Shown here: positions 7,421 to 15,066 of the stretch, one piece after another | Numbering within the stretch: position 1 is the stretch's first letter | How the letters are laid out: every line of letters begins with the position of its first letter | Source of the DNA: an uncultured Burkholderiales bacterium | GTDB lineage: Bacteria; Pseudomonadota; Gammaproteobacteria; Burkholderiales; Burkholderiaceae_E | Length of the DNA stretch: 41,087 nt | Reading direction: 5' to 3' | Assembly (NCBI GenBank): GCA_902826305.1 | Contig: CADEEH010000032.1 | Location: 1-41,087, forward strand | Position numbers and translations under genes: made by a program | The notes under the pieces: generated by a model | Told to the model about the DNA's origin: nothing | The model's input: only the letters and a program-made list of their open reading frames with translations | Databases searched by the model: none

Positions 7421-8153
7421 TCCGGTTCGTCACGATGGCGTGATTCGTCGGGCGGGCGTGCTGGCCATCGCGGCATGCCTGCCGATCGGCGTGCTCCCGG
7501 TCGCGCGCGCCGCGACGCCCTTCGAATCCCGCCAGGCGACGGTCCTTCCACAGGGAGAGATAGACCAATGGATCGTCACCGTCGATCACTTCTCGTCCCG
7601 GGTGGCGCTGCAGTCCGCATTGCGGCAGGCTCGGACGCAGTGGCAAACCAGCGGGCCGGTGATCGAGGCCCGCAGCGGCGAGTGGCACACCCTGTCTCGT
7701 ATCGACGGTGATCACATCCGGACGCTGCAGATCCGGGTTGCGCCCGGCGGTGGCAGCGAAGGCTACGACTCGACCTGGCGCCGCCGCGAAGTCGGTCCGT
7801 CGATGCTGCGCGACATCTTGCCGGCTGTCGCGACCCTCCTCGGCGCGACCGCAAGCCAGGACGGAACGCGTCGCGGCGAGACACTGGTGGCCGAGGTGCC
7901 GAGCGAACCGGCCGCACTCGGCCTTCTCACCACGCAAGCACTTCTCCGGCTCGGCTTCGCGCCGGTCGCACTCACGGAGGCCCGGGCTCGCGAAGAAGGC
8001 GCGCGTTTCGATGCCGGTTGGCGCGCCCGCGATGGTGCTTCCGAATTGTTGATGTTCCGCCGCTCGGATGCCGAGATCGTGGTCATGATGACGCCAGGTC
8101 GCCGACCTGGCTGGACGTCATGGGTCGCGCACCGGACGGGGGATTCGCGATGA
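7404..8153 (+). CDS. Exported protein of unknown function inside the Tad locus, 249 aa
   Basis: I do not recognise this family. It begins with either the ATG at 7404 or a GTG at 7440; the latter gives a compact signal peptide, VIRRAGVLAIAACLPIGVLPVARA, with predicted cleavage before ATPFES. The mature protein is basic, has no cysteine and no membrane segment, and is probably periplasmic. It reads as two blocks of strands and helices (about residues 45-125 and 150-245), the second containing LLTTQALLRLGFAPVAL and ELLMFRRSDAEIVVMM. It overlaps the pseudopilin gene upstream and shares an ATGA with the second prepilin downstream, so it is an integral part of the operon and a candidate new accessory component. 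Confidence 0.65.
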   Translation: MPLRADPVRHDGVIRRAGVLAIAACLPIGVLPVARAATPFESRQATVLPQGEIDQWIVTVDHFSSRVALQSALRQARTQWQTSGPVIEARSGEWHTLSRIDGDHIRTLQIRVAPGGGSEGYDSTWRRREVGPSMLRDILPAVATLLGATASQDGTRRGETLVAEVPSEPAALGLLTTQALLRLGFAPVALTEARAREEGARFDAGWRARDGASELLMFRRSDAEIVVMMTPGRRPGWTSWVAHRTGDSR

Positions 8154-8323
8154 GACGGACCTCGGCCGGATCCGCCCTCGGCCAATCGACGGCCGAGTAC
8201 CTGGTGATCGTCTCGCTGGTTGCCCTGGCGCTCGCGATCGGCCCGAACAGTGCACTCGAGCAACTCTTCGGCGCGATCGCACAGCGATACGCGGCATTAA
8301 CCTACGCGATATCCCGTCCATGA
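8150..8323 (+). CDS. Second Flp-type prepilin-like protein, 57 aa
   Basis: A very small pilin-like protein. After ten residues comes GQSTAEYLVIVSLVALALAI: Gly, then Glu-Tyr at +5/+6, then a hydrophobic helix, as in Flp prepilins. Only about 28 residues follow the helix, much less than in the first pilin. Its ATG overlaps the preceding stop (ATGA), and the next gene overlaps its stop in the same way. A frame extending upstream to 8018 exists but shows no sign of coding. A minor or initiating pilin is likely; a regulatory pseudopilin is an alternative. Confidence 0.75.
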   Translation: MRRTSAGSALGQSTAEYLVIVSLVALALAIGPNSALEQLFGAIAQRYAALTYAISRP

Positions 8324-9168
8324 AACTTCCGGGCTTCCTCCAGAAACGTCGGCCGCAGCTGCTCGGTGCCGCGGCATTGACCTGCGGCGGTCTGGCCGCC
8401 TTCGGCGCACGCGGGTACATCGACGAGACGATCGCCAACGAAAAGGCTCGGCTGGTGCCCCGCCAGGAGACCGTGCAGGTCGTGGTCGCCCGGACCGATC
8501 TGCGGGGCGGTGACCAGGTGAGCGCCGACACGATGGCCGTGAGGGCGATCCCGAAGGACTTCGTGCCGAGCACGGCGATCCGCCCCGAGCGGTTCGAAGC
8601 CCTGGTCGGCAGCCGGTTGTCGACATCGATGCGCAGCGGCGAGCCACTGCTGGCGGGACTGGTGGACGGCGGCGAGGTCTCGACTTTCTCGACGAAGGTT
8701 CGCGCCGGCATCCGCGCCTTGACGATCGCGGTCGACGAGATCAATTCGATCTCCGGCATGCTGCAGCCCGGCGACCGGATCGATCTGTTGTGGTCGATCA
8801 AGCCGACGCAGACGACCCCGGGCAGCGGTCCACGGGCCGAGCTGACCGCCCCATTGATGCAGGATCTGCTGGTGCTGGCCACCGGTCGGCAGGTTCGACC
8901 GGCCGGTGCGGACGGCACCGCGCCTCGAACCTTCACCGCGATCACCGTCGAAGTGTCGCCGGATCAGGCGCAGAAGCTCGTGGTCGCGCAGCGCAACGGG
9001 AAACTGACGGCGACATTGCGCAACCCGAACGACCGCACGCCGGCCGAGCGCAAGTCGATGGATATCGAGGCATTGCTCGGGCTGCGCAACGGCACGCTGG
9101 AACGGGCGCTGCCCGAGGTGATCCATGGTGGGCAGGGGACGATCGCCCGCAATTCAGGGGGGCGATGA
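8320..9168 (+). CDS. cpaB: Pilus assembly protein CpaB/RcpC, SAF domain, 282 aa
   Basis: A periplasmic, inner-membrane anchored component of Tad pili, thought to work with the secretin. The N-terminus has a hydrophobic helix (LLGAAALTCGGLAAFGARGYI). Residues about 48-105 match a SAF-type domain (VQVVVARTDLRGGDQVSADTMAVRAIP), followed by the characteristic LVGSRLSTSMRSGEPLL. A second region from about residue 130 has RALTIAVDEINSISGMLQPGDRIDLLWS, typical of CpaB. Translation is coupled to the small prepilin by an ATGA overlap. Length is normal for the family. Confidence 0.9.
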   Translation: MKLPGFLQKRRPQLLGAAALTCGGLAAFGARGYIDETIANEKARLVPRQETVQVVVARTDLRGGDQVSADTMAVRAIPKDFVPSTAIRPERFEALVGSRLSTSMRSGEPLLAGLVDGGEVSTFSTKVRAGIRALTIAVDEINSISGMLQPGDRIDLLWSIKPTQTTPGSGPRAELTAPLMQDLLVLATGRQVRPAGADGTAPRTFTAITVEVSPDQAQKLVVAQRNGKLTATLRNPNDRTPAERKSMDIEALLGLRNGTLERALPEVIHGGQGTIARNSGGR

Positions 9169-9169
9169 G

Positions 9170-10465
9170 ATGTCGGCGTGGGCCAAGCGGATCGTATCGG
9201 TTGTCTGCCTGTGGCTCGTCATGCAGGGGCTGCCGACTGTGGCATCGGCCGATCCCGCGCCGACGTTGCTCGAGCTGGCGGTGGGCCAGGCCCATGTGCT
9301 GACAGAGCCGTTCATCACCCGGATCGCAGTCGGCAACGGCAAGGTGGTGCAGGCGACGGCGCTCGACGAGCGCCAGGTCCTGCTCGTGCCGGAGGCACCC
9401 GGGCAGAGTTCGCTGCACGTCTGGGGCCGACGTGGCCTCCAGCGCACCTACCTGGTCAACGTCGTGCCGGCGGATTCGCAGCGACTGGTGTCCGAGGTCC
9501 AGTCCATGCTCGGTCCGGCCGGCAATGTCCGCGTGCGTGCCGTCGGCGACAAAATCATGGTCGACGGCGAGAACCTGAACGAGGAGCAGTCGCAACGCCT
9601 GGCCGAGATCGGCAAGCGCTATCCGCAGCTGATGAACCTGATCAGCAAGGTCGGCATGGAACGGATGATCGCGATGGACGTACGTATCCTCGAGATCAAT
9701 CGCACCGCGTTGGAGAACATCGGCGTCAAGTGGAACCCCCAGGCCACGGGCCCGACCTTCGGCATCATCGGCGATGTGCATCGGAGCAACTCGTTCCAGC
9801 CTGGCGGTGTCGGCGAGACGGTGCTGCCGAGCCTGGTGCGACCGAAGATCGAGCCTTTCGCCACCGTGCTCGGGCTGGCGAGCAGCGTGACCTCGGTCCT
9901 GAACTTCCTCGTGCAGAACGGCGACGCGGTTGTTCTCGCCGAGCCTCGGCTGTCATGCCGCAGCGGCGGCTCGGCGCGTTTCGTCGCCGGCGGCGAGCTG
10001 CCGATCCCGGTCACCTCCGGCATCGGCTCGGTATCGGTCGTGTTCCGCGAGTACGGCGTGAAATTCGAGATCAAGCCGGTCGCCAACGACGCGGGTGTGA
10101 TCGCCGCGGCGATCGCCACCGAGATCTCGAGCATCGATCCGACAGTCTCGGTCCGCGAGGTCCCCGGCCTGTTGAAACGACGCGCGGAGACCGACGTCAA
10201 CCTGCGCGAGGGCGAAACGCTGGTCATCGCCGGGTTGCTCAGCGAGGAGAGTGCCGCGGACGTCGACAAGGTGGCTGGACTGGGCGAAGTGCCGGTGCTG
10301 GGTCGCCTGTTCCGTTCGCGCCGGTTCCGCGACCGGCAGAGCGAACTGATCGTGATGATCACGCCGCGATTCGTGACGCCGGAATCGGAGGGCAATCGGA
10401 AGGTGGTCGAGGAATTGCCGCGCAAGCACGAAGCGGCGCGTGATCGTCTGCGCATGCTGGATTGA
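9170..10465 (+). CDS. cpaC: Tad secretin CpaC/RcpA, 431 aa
   Basis: Predicted outer-membrane channel of the Tad pilus. A signal peptide (about residues 8-28, ending VASA) is followed by the BON-like/pilus N-terminal domain (LELAVGQAHVLTEPFITRIAVGNGKVVQATALDERQVLLV). After a second small domain (about residues 100-160) comes the secretin core, with VLNFLVQNGDAVVLAEPRLSCRSGGSARFVAGGELPIPV and the late PVLGRLFRSRRFRDRQSELIVMITP, both hallmark secretin motifs. The ATG at 9170 directly follows the cpaB stop and has a G-rich ribosome binding site; the frame runs further up to 9125 but would overlap cpaB. No lipobox was seen. Confidence 0.92.
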   Translation: MSAWAKRIVSVVCLWLVMQGLPTVASADPAPTLLELAVGQAHVLTEPFITRIAVGNGKVVQATALDERQVLLVPEAPGQSSLHVWGRRGLQRTYLVNVVPADSQRLVSEVQSMLGPAGNVRVRAVGDKIMVDGENLNEEQSQRLAEIGKRYPQLMNLISKVGMERMIAMDVRILEINRTALENIGVKWNPQATGPTFGIIGDVHRSNSFQPGGVGETVLPSLVRPKIEPFATVLGLASSVTSVLNFLVQNGDAVVLAEPRLSCRSGGSARFVAGGELPIPVTSGIGSVSVVFREYGVKFEIKPVANDAGVIAAAIATEISSIDPTVSVREVPGLLKRRAETDVNLREGETLVIAGLLSEESAADVDKVAGLGEVPVLGRLFRSRRFRDRQSELIVMITPRFVTPESEGNRKVVEELPRKHEAARDRLRMLD

Positions 10466-10469
10466 CGCG

Positions 10470-12125
10470 ATGCTCTCGGTGATCATCCAATCGGAAGGTG
10501 ATGTGTCGAAGACCCTGCAGGTCGACGCTTTCCCCGCACGGATCGGCAAGGGGCGGGATTGCATCATCCACCTGCCGAGCTGGCGCGTCGGTCGCCATCA
10601 TGCCGAGATCCAGCGCGCCGAGCGTGGATTCAAGCTGATCGACGCCGGCAGCCTGGGGGGCACCTGGGTCAACGGCGAGCGGATCGTCGAATTCGGGCCC
10701 CTGCAGGACACCGACGAGATCACGATCGGCAACTTCAGGCTGCGCATCCGGCAGCCGATCGGTGAACCGGGCGCTCGTCGTGGCGACGAGGTCGCACCGA
10801 CGGCACACGACGGTGGCGTCAGCCAGGATGACGAACTGCGCAACTATCTCGCGCTCACCGAGTGGCGTCGCCAGCTGCATCGGCGCCTTCTGCAGACGTT
10901 CGATCTCCGCCGCATCGACGTGCGTCAGCTCAGCGCCGGCCAGCTTCGAGACGACGCGCGCCGGCTGCTGCAGGAGCTGATCGACCTGGATGCCGACGCG
11001 CCCCCGGTCGGTGACCGCGAGCGGCTGATCGAGGACGTCCTCGACGAGGCGATCGGCTTGGGCCCGTTGGAAGGATTGATGAGTGATCCGCACATCAGCG
11101 AGATCATGGTGAACCGGCCCGACGAGATCTATGTCGAGCGCCGGGGCCGGCTGGAACGGTGCCGAGCCAGCTTCACCAGTCCCGAGGCCGTGCGGGCCGT
11201 GATCGAACGGATCGTCGCGCCGCTCGGACGCCGGATCGACGAATCGTCGCCGATGGTCGACGCCCGGCTGCCCGATGGTTCGCGGGTCAACGCGATCATC
11301 CCGCCGCTGGCGATCAAGGGGCCGGCCGTGACGATCCGGCGGTTCAACAAGACGCTGCTCTCGCCGTCGGATCTGGTCACCCTCGGTTCGGCCTCTGCCG
11401 ACATGGTGGAGTTCCTGACGCTGTGTGTCCGTTATCGGAAGAACATCGTCATCTCCGGTGGCACCGGGTCGGGCAAGACCACGTTGCTCAACGTCCTCTC
11501 CAACCTGATCGATGACGGTGAACGTGTGCTGACGATCGAGGACGCGGCCGAACTGCGTCTGCGTCACGAGCACCTGGTCAGCCTGGAGGCTCGACCGGCG
11601 AATGCGGAAGGTCGCGGCGTCGTCACGATCCGCGACCTGGTCAGGAATGCGCTGCGGATGCGTCCCGATCGGATCGTCGTCGGCGAGTGCCGTGGCGGAG
11701 AGGCGCTGGACATGCTGCAGGCGATGAATACCGGCCACGACGGATCGTTGACCACCGTGCATGCGAACAGCCCCCGCGATGTGATATCGCGTCTCGAGGT
11801 GATGGTGATGATGGCGGGTGCGGAGATTCCGGTCAGCGCGCTGCGCGAGCAGATCGCTTCGGCGGTCGACATCATCGTGCAACAGGCGCGACTGCCCGAT
11901 GGTTCCCGGAAGATCACCGAAATCGTCGAAGTCACCGGCATGGAGGGCTTGCGGGTGCTGATGAACCCGCTGTTCCGATTCGAACGCGATCACCGCAACG
12001 GCAGGGCGGGTGAAGGCCGATTCGTACCCTGTGATGCCGTGCCCAGCTTCTACGAGCCGCTGATGGCCGCCGGCGCGGCGCTGGACCTGACCATGTTCCA
12101 GTCCCGGTCGGCGGAGAACACATGA
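10470..12125 (+). CDS. cpaF: FHA-domain CpaF/TadA-type secretion ATPase, 551 aa
   Basis: Cytoplasmic ATPase that powers Tad pilus assembly. Residues about 15-95 form an FHA-like domain (RIGKGRDCIIHLPSWRVGRHHAEI, then GGTWVNGERI); the rest is a full CpaF. The conserved LIEDVLDEAIGLGPLEGLMSD..ISEIMVNRPDEIYVE region is followed by Walker A GGTGSGKTT (about residues 330-338), the Asp box TIEDAAELRL, Walker B IVVGECRGGEALDMLQAMNTGHDGS and the His box TTVHANSP. All nucleotide-binding motifs are intact. In the FHA part, the usual IGR and S-R-x-H positions read IGK and G-R-H-H, so canonical phosphothreonine contacts seem lost. It follows the secretin gene by 4 bp and overlaps tadB (ATGA). Confidence 0.93.
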   Translation: MLSVIIQSEGDVSKTLQVDAFPARIGKGRDCIIHLPSWRVGRHHAEIQRAERGFKLIDAGSLGGTWVNGERIVEFGPLQDTDEITIGNFRLRIRQPIGEPGARRGDEVAPTAHDGGVSQDDELRNYLALTEWRRQLHRRLLQTFDLRRIDVRQLSAGQLRDDARRLLQELIDLDADAPPVGDRERLIEDVLDEAIGLGPLEGLMSDPHISEIMVNRPDEIYVERRGRLERCRASFTSPEAVRAVIERIVAPLGRRIDESSPMVDARLPDGSRVNAIIPPLAIKGPAVTIRRFNKTLLSPSDLVTLGSASADMVEFLTLCVRYRKNIVISGGTGSGKTTLLNVLSNLIDDGERVLTIEDAAELRLRHEHLVSLEARPANAEGRGVVTIRDLVRNALRMRPDRIVVGECRGGEALDMLQAMNTGHDGSLTTVHANSPRDVISRLEVMVMMAGAEIPVSALREQIASAVDIIVQQARLPDGSRKITEIVEVTGMEGLRVLMNPLFRFERDHRNGRAGEGRFVPCDAVPSFYEPLMAAGAALDLTMFQSRSAENT

Positions 12126-12985
12126 CATGGCTGAGTTCGCCCGGCGTGGTCTCGATCGCCGCGTTCGTCGGTGCGGCGTTCGCGTTCCTGGTCGGCTATG
12201 GCGTCATGGTCGGATTCGGCGAACGGTATCGGCAGGAGTTCCGTATCCGCGTCACGCGCCGTCTTGGCGAGTCGTTCCTGTTCATCGATGCCGAGCGTCT
12301 GCTGTCGTTGCATCTGCTCACCGCCGTGCTGGTGGCCTCGGTCGCAGGCTGGCTGACCGGCAGCCTGGTGTTCGCGATTCTCGTCACGGTGGTGGTCGCG
12401 ATCGCCTTGCCGCGTGCGATCCTGGCGTTGCTTCGCCGACGTCGGCGACTGGCGTTTCGCGACCAGGTACCCGATGCGGCGATGCTGATCGCCGGTGGAC
12501 TTCGGGCGGGTGTCAGCCTGCCGCAGGCGATCGCGCAGGCAGCGGCCGAACTCGACTCGCCGGCGCGACAGGAACTCGATCTGATGATTCGCGAGCAGCG
12601 GCTCGGGGCCAGCTTCGATGTCGCCCTGGCCGGCCTGGAACGACGGATGCCGGGCGAAGAGATGGCGCTGATGGCGGCCGCGCTGCGGATCAGTCACGCG
12701 ACCGGAGGCAACCTGGCCGATACGTTGGAAGGTCTCGCCGAAAGCACGCGCCGGAAGATCGCGCTCGAAGGCAAGATCCGTGCGCTGACGGCACAAGGCC
12801 GGATCCAGGGCTGGGTGATGGCCTTGCTGCCCTTTGGTGTACTGCTGTTGCTGTTCCAGCTCGAACCGGAGGCCATGGCGACACTGTTCACGACCTCCCT
12901 GGGCCTGGGTGTCTGTGGTTTCGTTCTTGCGATGCAGCTGCTGGGGCTGTTCTTCGTGCGTCGCATCGTGGCCATCGACATATGA
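12122..12985 (+). CDS. tadB: Tad platform protein TadB, 287 aa
   Basis: Inner-membrane platform protein of the GspF superfamily. The layout is typical of TadB: a first membrane segment at the N-terminus (about residues 8-28), two more around residues 60-100, a cytoplasmic GspF-type domain (FRDQVPDAAMLIAGGLRAGVSLPQAI ... LMAAALRISHATGGNLADTLEGLAESTRRK), and two C-terminal membrane segments (MALLPFGVLLLLFQL and the last 30 residues). It couples the ATPase to pilin extraction. Start and stop overlap both neighbours by ATGA, implying translational coupling. Confidence 0.92.
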   Translation: MTWLSSPGVVSIAAFVGAAFAFLVGYGVMVGFGERYRQEFRIRVTRRLGESFLFIDAERLLSLHLLTAVLVASVAGWLTGSLVFAILVTVVVAIALPRAILALLRRRRRLAFRDQVPDAAMLIAGGLRAGVSLPQAIAQAAAELDSPARQELDLMIREQRLGASFDVALAGLERRMPGEEMALMAAALRISHATGGNLADTLEGLAESTRRKIALEGKIRALTAQGRIQGWVMALLPFGVLLLLFQLEPEAMATLFTTSLGLGVCGFVLAMQLLGLFFVRRIVAIDI

Positions 12986-13863
12986 GCTGGCACCTCGGCC
13001 TTGTCCTGTTGTCGATCGGCGTCACCGTGGCGCTGTCGGCGGCCGCCATGCAGCAGTTCCTCGCATCGGCGCCCGACGATCCGCAGGAGCACCGCGACCG
13101 CCCGCCGCTGTTCTGGCGGGTCTGCTGGCCGTTCGTGGTCGCAATGGCGTTCCGGCTGCCCGGCGCGGAGAGCACGCGCCGGCGGTTCGCCACGGTCGAG
13201 CGGCTGCGACGCGGCGGCCTGGACTTCGCCCTGACGGCCGAGGAGTTCCTCGCCGGCCGGCTGATCGCCGCCGGACTCGGAGGCGCGGTTGCGCTGTTCA
13301 TCGCCGAGCCATGGCGAAGCGGGTCGTGGTGGCCCGTGCCGATCGCCGCTGGCGTGGCGTTTCTTCTTCCCGAACTGTGGCTCAGGGACCGGATCGAGCG
13401 CCGAAGGCGGGAGATCCTTCGCCATCTGCCGTTTTTCATCGACCTGATCACGTTGGCCGTGGAGTCGGGATTGAACCTGACCAGCGCGCTGGCGCAGGCG
13501 GTGGAGAAAGGTCCCGCGGGTGTGCTGCTAGGAGAACTCGGTCGGGTGATGCGTGATCTGCGCGGTGGCCGGTCGCGTGCGGAGTCGCTGAGAACACTCG
13601 CGGAGCGGCTGTCGATCCCGGCGGTCAGCAGCCTGGTGTCGGTACTGATCACCGCCGACCGCCAGGGCGCCAGCATGGCACCCGTACTCAAGGCACAAAG
13701 CGAGCAGCGCCGCAACGAGCGTTTCCTCCGGGCGGAGAAGATCGCGATGGAGGCGCCGGTCAAGATGCTGCTGCCGCTGGTTGCTTTCGTCTTCCCGTGC
13801 ACGTTTCTCGTGCTGCTGTACCCGATCGTGGTCAAGATGATGAGTGAAGGATGGATGCGTTGA
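12982..13863 (+). CDS. tadC: Tad platform protein TadC, 293 aa
   Basis: Second GspF-superfamily platform protein, probably pairing with TadB. It has an N-terminal membrane helix (LVLLSIGVTVALSAAAM), two central helices around residues 90-135, the GspF domain (LRHLPFFIDLITLAVESGLNLTSALAQAVEKGP ... LSIPAVSSLVSVLITADRQGASMAPVLKAQSEQRRNERFLRAEK) and a C-terminal helix (MLLPLVAFVFPCTFLVLLYPIVVKMM). The ATG overlaps the tadB stop. A longer open frame in the same phase runs back to 12127, but that part lies antiparallel in phase to tadB and is not coding. Confidence 0.92.
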   Translation: MSWHLGLVLLSIGVTVALSAAAMQQFLASAPDDPQEHRDRPPLFWRVCWPFVVAMAFRLPGAESTRRRFATVERLRRGGLDFALTAEEFLAGRLIAAGLGGAVALFIAEPWRSGSWWPVPIAAGVAFLLPELWLRDRIERRRREILRHLPFFIDLITLAVESGLNLTSALAQAVEKGPAGVLLGELGRVMRDLRGGRSRAESLRTLAERLSIPAVSSLVSVLITADRQGASMAPVLKAQSEQRRNERFLRAEKIAMEAPVKMLLPLVAFVFPCTFLVLLYPIVVKMMSEGWMR

Positions 13864-14288
13864 TTGGGGCGGGCGCCATCCGCCTGGTCGTGGCGCATTC
13901 CCCGTGGCAACGGGCCATCGGCCTGATCGGCCGGCGGTCCCTGGACCAGGAGGAAGGACTGCTGATTCCCCGGTGTGCGGCGGTACACACCTTCGGCATG
14001 CGGATGGCCATCGACATCGTGTTCGTCGATTGCCACGGCGAGGTGCTGCGGATCGACGACTGCGTGCCGCCGCGTCGATTTCGAGCCTGTCGCGGTGCCG
14101 ATGCAGTGGTCGAGCTGGCGGCGGGTGCGGCCGCTCGTTTGTCCCCGCTGATCGAAAAGTCCGTGACCATCTCGCTCGACGGCGACGGTTGCGCCTGGCT
14201 GCGGCCCGGCCGTGGCCCGGTGGCCGCTCCCACGGGTTTTTCCGATCCCCCCGGCCGATATCCGGTCCGCATTTTCCCTGGAAAGTGA
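13851..14288 (+). CDS. DUF192 (COG1430) protein in the Tad locus, 145 aa
   Basis: A small protein of the DUF192 family, whose biochemical role is not established. The motif RAIGLIGRRSLDQEEGLLIPRCAAVHTFGMRMAIDIVFVDCHGEVLRIDDCVPP matches the family core (GLMFR...FWM.NT..PLDI.F) with the tad-type variant HTFGM. There is no signal peptide, so it should stay in the cytoplasm, unlike many secreted DUF192 members. It overlaps the end of tadC by 13 bp and the start of the TPR gene by 1 bp. DUF192 genes are often found in such pilus loci, so a role in pilus biogenesis is a reasonable inference. Confidence 0.85.
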   Translation: MDALIGAGAIRLVVAHSPWQRAIGLIGRRSLDQEEGLLIPRCAAVHTFGMRMAIDIVFVDCHGEVLRIDDCVPPRRFRACRGADAVVELAAGAAARLSPLIEKSVTISLDGDGCAWLRPGRGPVAAPTGFSDPPGRYPVRIFPGK

Positions 14289-15061
14289 TGAACCCCAACC
14301 AAGTGTCGTCTGTCGCCCTTGACCTCGGCGTCCGTGTACCGCGTATCCGGTATCGCCTGATCGTGTCTGCGATGCTCGCGATCATCGCAACGGCGCTGCC
14401 ATTGCCGTCGTGGGCATCGAGCACTTCCGCCGAGGCGGATGAAGTCGACAGGGTGCTGGGCCCGTTGGCGCTGCGCCGCCCGCTGTCCAGAGCAACGATC
14501 ACGCGCTTGATCAAGGAAGCCGAGGGACTGTACGTCGCGGGGCAGGTCGGCGAGGCGATCGCCGGTTTTCGTACCGTCGTGCGAGTCGATCCGGTCAATG
14601 CGATCGCCTGGCTGCGGCTGGGCAACCTGCACCATCGGCGCGCGGAACCGGTGCTGGCGATGGACGCCTACCGGCGCGCTGCATCGATCGCGACCGATGA
14701 ACCCGACGGCGGCGACGTCGAGTTGCAGGCCGGCTTCAAGAGTCTGGTCAACCTGGCCATCCTGCATGCGGAACAGATGGACGCGACACTGACCCGACTG
14801 GAAGCGATGGCGCAGCCGCCGGTGGATGTCGATGCACTCGGACGATTGCGGGAGCGGCACCGCGTCGGTCAGCAGCGGACCCAGGCGGCTCAGACTTCCG
14901 CAACCCTGCGCGGCACCGATCCGGGCGGCGCGCGTGCAATCGAGCAGAGGGTGACCGTGGCTGCGGCCAGTGGTCAGCGTCGGGATGGCCCTGCCGCGCT
15001 GCCTTCGGTGCAATACCTGTCCGGCGCACCGTCGCGTCCTTCGGCAACGGGCCGGCGCTGA
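14288..15061 (+). CDS. Exported TPR protein (TadD-like), 257 aa
   Basis: Predicted periplasmic scaffold. A hydrophobic segment, IVSAMLAIIATALPLPSWA, near residues 24-42 looks like a signal peptide with predicted cleavage before SSTSAEAD. There are at least two TPR units between about residues 75 and 160 (LIKEAEGLYVAGQVGEAIAGFRTVVRVDPVNAIAWLRLGNLHHRRAEPVLAMDAYRRA), followed by a helical stretch and an unstructured basic, Ala/Ser-rich tail. In other Tad loci a TPR lipoprotein, TadD, aids secretin assembly; no lipobox is visible here, so equivalence is only inferred. The ATG overlaps the preceding stop by one base. Confidence 0.75.
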   Translation: MNPNQVSSVALDLGVRVPRIRYRLIVSAMLAIIATALPLPSWASSTSAEADEVDRVLGPLALRRPLSRATITRLIKEAEGLYVAGQVGEAIAGFRTVVRVDPVNAIAWLRLGNLHHRRAEPVLAMDAYRRAASIATDEPDGGDVELQAGFKSLVNLAILHAEQMDATLTRLEAMAQPPVDVDALGRLRERHRVGQQRTQAAQTSATLRGTDPGGARAIEQRVTVAAASGQRRDGPAALPSVQYLSGAPSRPSATGRR

Positions 15062-15066
15062 CGATC

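Noticed and set aside
10359-12128. 589-codon minus-strand frame opposite the FHA-CpaF gene
   Set aside because: The plus strand carries all ATPase motifs; the antisense product is His/Arg/Gln-rich without known domains.
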